Origin: Strigops habroptila
Taxonomy: Eukaryota > Chordata > Aves > Psittaciformes > Psittacidae
Direction: 5' to 3'
DNA: 64,000 nt
Assembly: GCF_004027225.2 (NCBI RefSeq)
Contig: NC_044302.2
Location: 71,792,993-71,856,992 of the forward strand
Positions within the stretch are counted from its first letter, which is position 1. Every line of letters begins with the position of its first letter. A program made the position numbers and the translations under genes. Below the pieces are notes generated by a model. That model was not told the origin of the DNA. It was given only the letters and a program-made list of their open reading frames with translations, and searched no databases. Below are positions 49,260-60,316 of this stretch, one piece after another.

Positions 49260-52200
49260 CTCAACCTGTGGGTTTTACATTCTTCCAATTCTCCTCCTCA
49301 TCCCACCTGGGGTGGGGAAGAGAGGCTGAGCAGGCTGCTGCGTGGTACTGAGTTACCAGCTGGGCTTAAACCATGACATAAATAATTTTCACATCTACCA
49401 TATCCATAACTTTCTTTTACCGATTTTCCATGCGGGTGTCTCTACAAAATCCATAGCATGAATCATCAAACTGTTATCAAGCATTAACCAAGATAGTAAA
49501 CATAATCAGCCTGGCATCTCTTTCTTCAGGAGAGTGTATAACAGCCCCTATTGCAACCTCAGAAACTCCCATTTCGCTTTCCTCAACAGTAACAGAATTA
49601 TTCATCTCTTTAAGTGGCAGACACAGTGCTGAGCTCTGCTATTTTTCAAATCACTATGGTTTAGACTGTATTCAAAATAAAATATTTTTGCTTGTTTAAA
49701 TTGTATTCAATTTTTTCTCAATGTCACTTCGCAACAATTTCTACATCTCCTTGACCCTCCCAGGTTTTACTTGTTGATTGGCTTTGTTTCCAAAACAAAG
49801 CACAAAATGCCTCATTGTTTATTTAAATTCTTGTCAAATACCATTAATGGTATCATTCACATAAACAATATAGGGCTAAAGTGGTTAAGTGTGGCTCTTG
49901 CAACATGTGTTGTGAGCTAGCATACACTTGTAATCCTATTTTTGCTGTATGACTCTGCTGCGAAGGAATAAAAGATACAGAAATTGCATAAATTATGTTA
50001 CTTAATGGTAAAGGAATAGAATAAATATACACAGAACCTGACTGGCAGTATTCTTCCTGTGATGCTACGAATTTAAAGACAGTTTAAATCTTAGCTGAAA
50101 ACTAGTATTTGTAACAATTAGTTTAGGTGAACGTATTTATCATCCTTTGAAGTTACTCATTATTTCTGTACCATACCACATCAAAAACCTCTAGGAAGAC
50201 ATATTCCAAGCAATCAGCAGCCGTCTTTCAGGAAAACTGTCTATGAATCCATTTTGTTATGCTGCTGCGGCTTTCTGTATCAGAGGGTTCTGGTGAATCT
50301 CACTATGCTTTTGCCATGCAACCTGGCAAGAAGGAATGGCAAAAAGCAGAGGCAAGCAGCAGCCTGGCTTCAGCCCCACAACATGTCTGGTGATAATCCT
50401 TTCCGTATTGTTCCATCTCTCATGCGCAGGGGCCATAACACAGTATTGTAATTCTTCTCCTGGCAGACTGAAAGCTGATAATCTAGCCCTGAGGCTTCAA
50501 AGATCAAAGAGAAAGAGATACTGAAACGACAAACTAGAGCTAAATCAGACTCTGTAATTGCAATAAACCTGGCCTTCCTATCCTGCATATCTACATATTT
50601 TTACTATCGCTCATCTTGTGTCTGTTCATGAGTTTACATTGTTAAAATCTAACTGTGAAACAGAGACACTTCATTTTCTGTCATCTCCTGCATTGCTTAA
50701 ATCCGTAATAACAGCGCAGACCTCAGTATTAATCTATCAAACCACAGTTTGCATGGAGCTAGCCATAATACTGACTCATTTGGGCTTTTATAACTTAAAA
50801 TTCATGCACAGTCTCCAAAACTGAATAACCAACACCTCTACCCTTTTATTTTGGAGAAACTGAAATTTATTTCACAGCAAATTCAATTCCTAGCACATTC
50901 ATTTCAACTTATAGCAAACAAGCATTCTTGTATTAGTCACAACATTAACAGATAATTCCCATGATACAGACAAAACACACGAACTACATCTGATTTTCAC
51001 TGATCAGACTTCAAGTGGGTTTCTAGTCCCCAGATTCACAACATGAAAAACTAGGAAAAATCCAGACCTGACTCTTGGGCTTTTGTACAGAAATGGTCCT
51101 CTTGCTGACTCTAGTTGAACCACAGAAGTTGTTTCTAAATTTTCGCCTTAAATAAGGACTTGAGTTAAATATACTATCCTACTTCATTCCTACTAGGCTA
51201 GCAATGAGACAGTGCTCTCTGTACTGACAGAAACCAGCTGAGGATGGTTTGAAAGGGAAGGTGTGGAGAACTAAGTGCCAGGTGACCATGCTATCAGGAA
51301 GAGTTAGCTCTTGCTGAACAGACACAGGAAAGAAAAGGCTCCCGTGGCAGAGCAGGAAAAGTATCTTTGAAGAGTCTTGAGGATGGAGCTTCCATGTCGC
51401 CAAGGCCATTCTGCAAAGGCACTTAAAGGCAAGTTTTCTCCTCTGCCTACCTTACTTCAGCTAACATTAACTTTCAACGAGTGCTAGTGATTAAGCTTCC
51501 ACAGTCATGCTCGTCTGTAATTGTTTCATAAGAAGTACAACTAATGTGATTACAACTAACATCTATTTAGAAAAGCTTGTCATACCAACAAATGGCATAC
51601 CGCAGCTGCAAACAGTGAATATATCTACCAACACCACTAAAATGGAAGTGGAGGAACAAATTGTGGAAACTGTGAAAAAACCACTGATCTCAACAGGCTC
51701 TCAAACTGTGTTTTTTCTTTTGGAAGCTGATAGTATACAGTAGTTAACGCAAATTTTTAGAAACACAAAATCAGCTTTCATATTTTCCAGGACAATTTGA
51801 ACGAAAAGTAGAGTAGCTAATTTGCCACAGTCAGAATTTTATCTAAACAGGAACAGCAATTTACATGGTGCATTAGCATTTGAAAGAGCAGCCCTGATTC
51901 CCAGGAGTGCAATTCTGATTTTGAATTGGTATAAATTTAGTGAAATCACCAGATTAACAGAATAGTTACTGTAATTCAACAAATTTAGCCTTGGATCACA
52001 GAATGCATAGTCTAAAAATATTCTGAATTTGTGTATAATATGCTGACCTTAAAATGTTACTGAAACTGGAAGGAGTATTGGATCATACTTTTCTGAATAT
52101 ATGTAAATTTTATTTACTTTCCATTCAGCTTAGAAAGATACTATTTCAACCATTACATTGTATTTCAGCGAAGTATTAATAACACAAATAGAAGCATAAT

Positions 52201-55200
52201 ACTAATTGACAGATGCAGAATCACCCAGAAGGCCACAAATCAAGCCCACACTGCAGAATATGACTTAGGACTTCCAGGGTGGTACTGGGCATCACAATAA
52301 GGTACAAGCACAGAGGACACTGAGGAAGCTTAATTTGGGGTACAATATACTGTTATGGGACAAAACTCAGTGCCAGTGGTAGGCAGGTGAAGTTGGCAAT
52401 GACACTCCTGACAAGGTTCCTTTAGCACAGTAGAGAACCCTTGCTTACACTTACATGAAAGCTAGAGGAGGCTCTTGAATCCTACAGTGCCACCTTGTAT
52501 CCTGCCCACCTATACACTGGTGAAGACCTAAAGGTTTAAAGTTCCCAGTAAATCAGTTGAAGTCAGACAAGTACAAAGAGCAGTTCATGTTCTGCCTCTA
52601 CCCCAAGACCTAACACACACCAAGGAAAATGTTCCTTCTTCTCCCACCCTCCCAGCCTGCCTCCCTGCCCCACCCCAAGCACACATGGCAATTCTGGAAA
52701 TAATGTATTTCTGAAGCACACAACAAACAGGGTAAATTACCAGACCTGAAACCCTGCAATTCCTCAGTTACTTCAGAAAAAATGCTGAGGGGAAATAATG
52801 CTCCTCCACCGATGCCAGCAGTCGCATCTCATCCCAGAGGTGCCTGTGCAATTCCAGCGATTTCACTGTGCTGAATGTGCTCATCATGGCTGTACTCACA
52901 GTCCCAGACTTGGACGCATACTCACTTTGCAAACATACGAAGCACTGTAATATAGATCTGTCTATCACCTGCTTCACTGCAAAGTCAGCCATCTTACTGT
53001 AAACTGCATAGTAATGGGTTATCTTCCATTTTGTTTCTCCTGCTGAGCTGTGGGGGCATTACCTTCAACTTATCTAAAATCATTATTGGTAAGGATCCAT
53101 AAAGCATTCCACTATAAAGTGGAAAGCACATTGTACACAGAAAACTGTGTAAAGATAATACTTACACTTGAAGCTTTAATTTGCCTTTAATCTATCCTAT
53201 ATTCATTTTTTATGCTTATCTATTAAGTTGCCTGTCTTTTTACTGTAACAGGAAACAAACGAAAAACAAGAGCCACAGAAAAATCACTTCTGGTCTCCAT
53301 AACGGAGCAAAGTGAAAGTAACACACTTAAATCGATACGGTTATAGTGCTGTACAACAAGATTCAGATTAGAATCAGATTATTGCATCTTTTGATGTATT
53401 GGAGCTTCAGGAGTTAAACGATAGAATAAAAGCCTTCAGTCTGAAGCCTTAGAAGTTAGTCTTTGCTTTTGAAAATGTGTGATTTTAACTTAATAAGACC
53501 ACAGTTTTAAAAACAGGAATTCATTTGTGTTAGTATTGAGGAGAGGCAATGTGTAAAAGCAGAGCATTTTCTGTACCAGCACTTGCAGATTCAATGCAAA
53601 AGTTCATAGTTACCAAAAAAGTGTTACAAATATTTCTCAGCTCACACAATCTTGAATTAAACTCTTCAAAATGTATATAGATATTTAACAATTTGGAGTA
53701 TTTAACAAAAAAAAACCCAAAACACCACCACCATAAACACCATAAAATCTTACACAATTTTTAGAAATCTATCTAATCAGGCAAAGAAACCCAAGTTTTC
53801 TCCTGAGACATATGTCATGCAGATCTCAAACTTGCTTTCCAGAATTTTGCAGAATTGTCTGTCAATGGTCACAGCATACAAATTTCTGATTAGTAAGTTC
53901 AATTACAGAGCAGGTAATTTTATAATGCTGCAAACAAACTGTGCCAGCACAACATGAGTAATGCATTATTCAGCTCAGAGATTCGATGTTGTCTCTGTTA
54001 AGAAATAAAAAAAAGATTGCTAAACTTCTTATAATTCATTAGGTCTCTTTGCCTACATCACACAAATACTTCTGAGGACTTTCTGACTAAGTTTATACCA
54101 AATACAATCTACTCTCTTGTTACCTTGAGAAATGCATTGCTTGCTTTTCTGTTTCACATTCTCAGAAATCGCTGGTGATAGTGATACTGGAGTGCATCCA
54201 AAGTATCTACAGATTGCCCAGAAAGAGTGCAAATTCAACAGTTCTAGTTTCTTTAGAGATTCTTTATAGATTTACATGCCAGCATAATAAAACTGAAAAA
54301 GCTATTATTGTCTGTCATAAGTCTAATGGATCTTTCACACATACAAGGAGGCAGGTACGCACTACTATTTAAAGTTTTGATTTGAACAGGCAGACAAGCA
54401 GAAAACAGTTGCCAGAAGAGATAAAGAGAGAAAGGCATACAGAAGAGACACCACTGGAAAAAATGCTAGAAACTAGTGAGTTTAGTCATTTAAAATGCCA
54501 GAGAAGCTTGATGGAGGAAAAGTTGCATACACCTGGTTTGTAAGACAGATTTTCAAGAAACACAGCCTTCTTCGGAAATTATTAGGGTTAGAATCAATCT
54601 TTTATTTTTTATGTCCAGGTGGACATTAATGGACTGTCAAGATTGGCATGGTAGCCCAGTATCTCTGAATATCCACCATACAAGCAGTATGGGTTTCCAA
54701 AAGCTGCAGCAAAAGTATTAACATATAGAGAAATTGAGAAGCTGATTTGAGTGTCCACATAGAAATATACAGACACATACTTATTGCAACAGGGAAAGTC
54801 AGTAGTCACGGACAAAGTCATCAGGAAAAAGTTCTTGCAAAGAAGTAAGACTGTTCTTGAAGCTACACCCTCAACACCAACACTCACAGCCCCAAAAGTG
54901 AGCTACCTTTTCTAGCCTGCACATGCAAAAACTCCCACCTATATAATGGCACATTATGGTTTTAAACCACTGTTCCCTTTAGCTAGCCTGTGTAGGAAAT
55001 AATTTTTGGTGAACCATTCAGCTAAAGCCCATTTGTTCTACATCTGAAAGGAAGATGAAGTAAACACATTCTGTCTCTCATTACTTTAATAAGACTATCT
55101 CTGGGACAATCTGGATTCAGTCTGACCCCTTTGCCTGTACTTTACAGGAATTGTCTTTAGTGACTTCCAAGATTACAAATATCTATGCAGCTTCAACCCC

Positions 55201-56837
55201 CTGCCAGATATTTAGACCATGAAGGATCATTCAGAATCTCAGAGTCCACAGTCATCAAGAAAGATAGCATAATTAGCAAGTATGCACACAGTATGTGAAT
55301 ACAGTAGAGTGTGGGTCATGAGATGTTGAAGCTTTCATAATTTTGTAGGGTGTAAAGTGAGCATCTGTGGGCTGGGACAGAGGTAGAGGATTACAAAGAA
55401 GGTTCCTGGCTGAGAAAAGTGGGGTATGATCGTTGGGAGTTTTTTTAATAACTTCTCAAATTACATTGCTATCATACTAGCAGGTTTTTTCTTCAAATAC
55501 TGGCAACTAAAATGTGCTTCATTTTTTTTCAAAGAAAGAAGAGGATAATAATTTTGGAAGTTGTGAAATTTAGGTGCACACTGTAAGTTGTAGCCTTCAT
55601 GATAATTTCAGTGAAGTACTTTGGCTGTCACGAGTTCTCAATAGCCCTGCTACTCTGTCCCCTGCCAGTGGTAAATTTAAAGTATTGATAGACACAAAGA
55701 TAGAGCTTAATCTCCTCCATTCTCTTCACACTGAAGGCTCTCTTCGGTCCACTACTGAAAGAGGGTACTTGCATCAGTATCAGCACAATTCTGTTAAAGA
55801 TTCCAGGTATCAGTGTTGGTATGTTAAGAAATTCACTGCTTGGTAGGGTTTTTTATTGTGCTTGAATTTTTTCAGGTAAGATGGCATCCATTTCAAAAAA
55901 CAATGGCAGACAAAAAAGAAAAATCAAGCAAGATGTTGGATGGACCAATTTGACACAGGCAAAAATAATTCCTTGCTCCTGCTTTGGACAGCTGCAGTCT
56001 GAATGTCTTAACCTGAAGCAATATACTTTTTCAAGAGCATGCTTTTTGGATTTAATCAGGACCTCAGAAAATTACCATACTGTGGTTCTGCAAATCAAAT
56101 ATAGCATCTCCTGAATATAGCATCCAAGTGTCCTTCCAGACACACCTCACTCCTTCAACTCTTAAGACACTCTAGCTTATAAAGAACATTCACTGCGGCA
56201 TTCTATAATCTACAATACCACTTCAGATGGTATTCAATTTATAGATTTTAACAAGTAAAGTCCATTTGTATTGTGGGAATGACAACCCACAGATCAGTTT
56301 TACTTTCTCAGTGGAGAGCCCTGACATTTATACACTAAATAGAAAACTAAAACACATTGTGGTTACGTGATGGCAGCAACAGTAAGCACACTCATGTTTG
56401 TTCACCTGTTTTGCTTGATAACCACAAGGTGAAACCACAACAGCAAAGAATTCCATGTAAACTGGCTAATAGAGGACCAGGGCATTTATTGAGGCAAGTG
56501 GCCTGGAAGGATGTCTGACAATTCAGGAGAGCTGTGCCCCACAGAATCAAAGCATGCCTGACTCTGCAATTTTATTTCTTTTTCCTCCTCTCTTCCTTGC
56601 AATCAATATAATTTGGTGGGACCTTTCTGCTCCTGACCAAGTATACTGCAAGGCTTCCCTGTTTAGCTGGAATTTTAATAAGGTAATATGAGAACAACTT
56701 CATCCTTAGCTCTGATTCGAGGTGACATATATATGTATATACTTGCTGTTAAGGCATTATTGACAAACACAGTATATAGAGAAACACAACTACTAAGACA
56801 TACCTGTGGTGATATGTCCATCAGGTACTAACAGGTG

Positions 56838-56866
56838 AAAAAAATAAAATAAAAAAAAAAAGAAAA
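56838..56866. repeat. A-rich tract with (AAAAT) units
   Basis: Almost pure A interrupted by two T and one G. Confidence 0.85.
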
Positions 56867-57855
56867 TGGTATTGTGGGATACCTTCCTAAATGAGCAGGC
56901 CAAGGAAGTATTTCCTAATGCATAATCTATCTGCCTGTTGTGTAGGACAGTACTCCTCCTGATGCTGATCTGGGAGCTGTGTGACATTAACTCTCCAAGA
57001 AGTGGCAAGTGGCATACATACATGCTATCTGTTGGTAGCAGTTACTCAGGACTGCAGCATATGCATTCCCCACTTATGTGCATGCATTGTTAAACTAACT
57101 GCTGAAGCGGTCATCTCAACTCCTTTAAGATACCATGTACTCCCCCCCTCACCACAGTCTTTCCATGACTCACAGAGGAAGTTGTCCTGCTGTTTCTTCC
57201 AGCAAAAAATTGTACCCATACACTTCTTTGCACCCTCTTACACTTGACTGGTTAGCACATCAACAAGCTATGTAATGGGTTTATATATTGTAACTGAGGT
57301 GTGATTATTCTAAGAAATTCTGACAAGGTAGAAATCAGGTACAGTACGCAAGCAATAGCTTGAAATAAAAATATCTATATAGCTATGCCTGTATCTAACA
57401 CCTACACGTTAAAATAAAACCCAAACCAACTATTTAGCAAATGCTAACACAAACCAAGAAAAACACATATGAGAAATACATATGCATACCCTGCTTTGGT
57501 AGTTATTGAATGCTCACACACAATCAGTTTCATGAGGCTTTGAGACTGAAATTTCCCTGCTCCCTATTTTTCCCCTTAAAAATAAATCACTGTGTCTGAA
57601 CATTGGAATTGTGGTCTATTGTGAGCTGAGCTGAAATTATGTAGTGGATTCAGCACATACTGGAAAAGCAGAAAGCTGCTGCTATCTTTGTGAGCTAGTT
57701 GAAAAGCGAAAACAGATTAGAAAAAATAAGTTCTTCAATAAGCAGCAACATTGCTTTCACACCAGATTTGATGAATAAGTCCTCCCAGAGGCACTAACAC
57801 CTGATACGCACATTGCATGGATTAGCAAGTTTTAGTCCAGGCAGAAGAAAAAACA

Positions 57856-57876
57856 TTTTTTTTTTTTTTTTTTTTT
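57856..57876. repeat. Poly(T) tract, 21 bases
   Basis: Uninterrupted T run. On the KDM4C strand this is poly(A). Confidence 0.95.
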
Positions 57877-58527
57877 CTTTCCCTTCCAGTAACTGCTGCA
57901 GGTATATTATCTAATGAAAACACAAGATTTCTCTAAGGAATGTGAAATTCGTTTGGTGTTTTCATCAAACAATTATATGTTGTTCATCCACTATCTCAGA
58001 AGCACTGAGGCATATCTAGACATGATTACATTTATTCTTAGCTTCAGATCAGACTACCCCACTAGGGCAGCAAGCAGTTTCTCATCTCTGCCTTACCAGA
58101 ACCTCGATGCAGGCATACACAAAAAAGGGTTTCTAACAACAATATATTTGTTTAATATGTTGGTCATCCTAAATCAGAATGTCTTTATGAGCCTTTTGGA
58201 GTGTTTCGAATTAAAGGATAAATTTCCAAAGACATGTAAGAGGGATTTGCTGACTGTCTTCTATTCGGAACAGTAGAAAGTAAACAGCTCAATCCCCATA
58301 CACTGCTCTGAAATGCACCCTTTCAAATACCATATTTTCAAAAGGCATCAGACTTTTCAATAACTAAGAAGCCTCTAAGAACAACAGTATCATTTCCACT
58401 GATGTATATGTCACCTAGTGCTACTTCCAGGAAAATGTTAGGCCTGCAGAAAACAGAACAGCTCAAAGACTTTCACGGGAGAAAAATATAGAGTACTCCT
58501 AGAGTGGTGTCACTTGAACTTCAAAGC

Positions 58528-59127
58528 CGTCCTAGTTTCAGTTGGGATAGAGTTAATTTTCTCCCTAGTAGCTAGTACAGTGCTGTGGTTTGGATTTAGC
58601 CTGATGTTTTAGTTGTTGCTCAGTAGCACCTACTCTGATCAAAGACTTTTCAGTCTCTCATGCTCTGCCAGTGAGGAGGGGCACAACAAGCTGGGAGGAA
58701 GCAGAGACAGGACACCTGACCCAAACTAGCCAAAGGGGTATTCCATACCACAGCACATCATGCCCAGTATATAAACTGGGGGGAGTTACCCAGAAGGCTC
58801 AGATCGCTGCTCAGGTCGGGCTGGGTATCAGTTGGCAAGTGGTGAGCAGTTGTATTGTGCATCACTTGTGTTTATTGTTGTTTTTTCCCTTTTCTCCTTT
58901 TGGTCTTATATTTTCTTCCTTTGTTATTTCCCTTATAATTATCATTATTATTATTATCATTAGTAGTAGTAGCATATTATACTTTAGTTACTAAACTGTT
59001 CTTATCTCAACCCATGGGTTTTACATTCCTTTGATTCTCCTCCCCATCCCACCCAGAGAGAAGGGAAGAGGAAGGTCTGCAAGCAGCTGCATGGGACTTA
59101 GTTACTGGCTGGGTTTAAACCACAACA
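58528..59127 (+). mobile_element. Solo LTR of an endogenous retrovirus (LTR-2)
   Basis: A second copy of the same LTR family, about 600 bases, same orientation as LTR-1 and antisense to KDM4C. The start reads CGTCCTAGTTTCAG (TG decayed to CG) and the end reads GGGTTTAAACCACAACA. It shares with LTR-1 the U3 block CTCTCATGCTCTGCCAGTGA and the TATA region (TATATAAA, 58768-58775). Its polyadenylation signal has changed to ACTAAA. Its U5 carries an ATT/TAG microsatellite (about 58937-58975) absent from LTR-1. Flanking 5-mers AAAGC and AAAGT are a plausible duplication with one mismatch, different from that of LTR-1, so the two inserted separately. Confidence 0.88.
58768..58775 (+). promoter_or_regulatory. 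TATA box of LTR-2
   Basis: TATATAAA at the same U3 position as in LTR-1. Confidence 0.6.
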
Positions 59128-59984
59128 AAAGTGTATATTCTTTCTCACCACTGCATACGCCAGGCTTTTCCCCACTACATACAGAACAGGCCATGGGGCT
59201 AAGTGAAAAGTGGTCTTGCAACAAACAGCACTTTTGCATTCCATTGAATGCTTAAACTTTTAGAGATTTTTTTGTAGGAGCTGCAGAAAAAATATGAATT
59301 CAGCAAAAACACTCAGAGGGTCATGAAATAAACAAGGATTAGAGTTATCATGAGGAAGAAGTCAAGCAGCACGTGATGAACACAATGAAGGTTAACATCC
59401 AATGTATTCATTGCAAATGTGAAGGGAAACAGAATCTTTCCCCAGTTGTCTGGAATTTTTCTTCTTATGTCCTAAGTGCACAATATGGTCCTTTAACAGT
59501 TCTGAGAAACATGGTAGTTTACGCAAGTGCATAAGGGAAATCAAAATCTCAATTTCTTTTTGGATATGCAATAAACTACACATTTGTCTCCCTGATGATT
59601 ATTATCATTAATAACGTAATCTTACAAACTAAATATCAGAAAGTGTAAACAAGTTTTTAGAACAGATTCTTGAGAGTTATTCTTCCCATTGCAGCAGGAT
59701 TTTTCTACTCTGCAAGGAATTTTTGCAAATTATCTCTGAGAGACAGAGAAGGATATATGGAATTCCCTCTCTCACACCCTTTATTAAATACATATTTCTT
59801 ATTTAATTAAAAGATTTTCTAAGATTATTTTTTATTCATTTGGTAAAATGGCAAAGACTGATTAGAACAACCAAGATTTGGAAGCCCATTAGAAAATAAT
59901 CATTCTCAGCGGCTAAAGTAGCAAACATGAACTGAATATTAAGACATTATCTCTTCAAGGTCAAAAGAAGTTCCAACTCCCTAA
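59128..59984. other. Intronic sequence, nothing recognised
   Basis: AT-rich DNA between LTR-2 and the A/C-rich stretch that precedes the KDM4C exon. Confidence 0.5.
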
Positions 59985-60122
59985 TTTAAAAAAAAACAAA
60001 AAACAAACCCAACCAAAAAACAAACAATCCAACAAACCAAACCAAACTAAAAAAAAAAAAAGGGCAAAACAAAAACCCCAAGATCAACAACAACAAAAAT
60101 CCAACACCAACAACAAAAGAAC
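59985..60122. repeat. A/C-rich low-complexity stretch beside an exon
   Basis: Nearly G-free on the plus strand: A runs mixed with CAAAC, CCAAAC and CAACAA units. On the KDM4C strand it is a U-rich, UUG/UGUU-rich intronic stretch beginning about 23 bases after the 5' splice site. Confidence 0.9.
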
Positions 60123-60145
60123 AGGTATCTGACAAAAGTACTTAC

Positions 60146-60316
60146 TACAATGTCTTCGGGAAAAGTATCCAGACTGAAAGAGCCATCATCAAACATCACT
60201 TCATAGAAAAGTTGAGATGTCACTCTTATGACTCTGCAACTGTAGTATCGTGTATTCCTGTGTTTTGTGATGACTGTCTGCCCGACTGTAATGGCTTTCT
60301 CACATGCTCTAGCTCT
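60146..60316 (-). CDS. KDM4C: KDM4C coding exon, start of hybrid Tudor domain
   Basis: This exon has 57 codons, phase 0 at both ends. The acceptor is TTTCAAG after a strong pyrimidine tract (TTCTTCCTTTTTTTC) and the donor is GTAAGT. It encodes [20 protein letters not shown], then [10 protein letters not shown] and [14 protein letters not shown], ending in FPEDIV. This is the beginning of the KDM4 hybrid tandem Tudor domain. Phe42 and Asp55 of the exon align with the KDM4A cage residues F932 and D945; with the Trp and Tyr in the next exon the full cage is present. KDM4C-specific wording ([13 protein letters not shown]) separates it from KDM4A (VISKHKNGRFYQC) and KDM4B. It is the first KDM4C exon seen from the right edge; PHD and JmjC exons are not in the window. 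Confidence 0.96.

Larger units (their letters stand above)
48762..49378 (+). mobile_element. Solo LTR of an endogenous retrovirus (LTR-1)
   Basis: A 617-base long terminal repeat in plus orientation, antisense to KDM4C. The start aligns with the TGTCCTGGTTTCAGC type of avian LTR; the first two bases have decayed to AA. The end is GGGCTTAAACCATGACA. Inside are a TATA box (TATATAA, 49024-49030), the U3 block CTCTCATGCTCTGCCAGTGA and a polyadenylation signal (AATAAA, 49254-49259). Flanking 5-mers TAAGT and TAAAT are a plausible target-site duplication with one mismatch, as 5-bp duplications go with class III (ERVL-like) elements. No primer-binding site or gag/pol sequence follows, so it is a solo LTR formed by recombination. 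Confidence 0.88.
49379..58527. other. Intronic sequence between the two LTRs
   Basis: 9.1 kb without a retroviral gag, protease, reverse transcriptase or env trace and without a primer-binding site after LTR-1. Scattered short frames (longest 120 codons at 57914-58276) have no recognisable domain. Low-complexity tracts occur at 56838-56866 (A-rich) and 57856-57876 (T21). Confidence 0.6.
42236..60145 (-). other. KDM4C: KDM4C 17.9 kb intron with mobile elements
   Basis: Phase-0 intron with donor GTAAGT and acceptor AAATAG. It contains two CR1 pieces on the gene's own strand (44965-45232 and 47098-48250), two solo LTRs on the opposite strand (48762-49378 and 58528-59127), a C14 tract, TA repeats, a T21 tract and an A/C-rich stretch near the donor. 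The remaining sequence, including 49379-58527, shows no recognisable gene. Confidence 0.85.

Noticed and set aside
57914..58276. 120-codon plus-strand frame in the KDM4C intron
   Set aside because: No recognisable domain, no promoter or splice context; length is within chance for AT-rich DNA.
58671..58994. 107-codon plus-strand frame
   Set aside because: It lies inside LTR-2 and ends in a microsatellite translation; not a gene.
48762..59127. A complete 10.4 kb endogenous provirus
   Set aside because: The interior lacks any retroviral coding trace and primer-binding site, and each LTR has its own flanking duplication.
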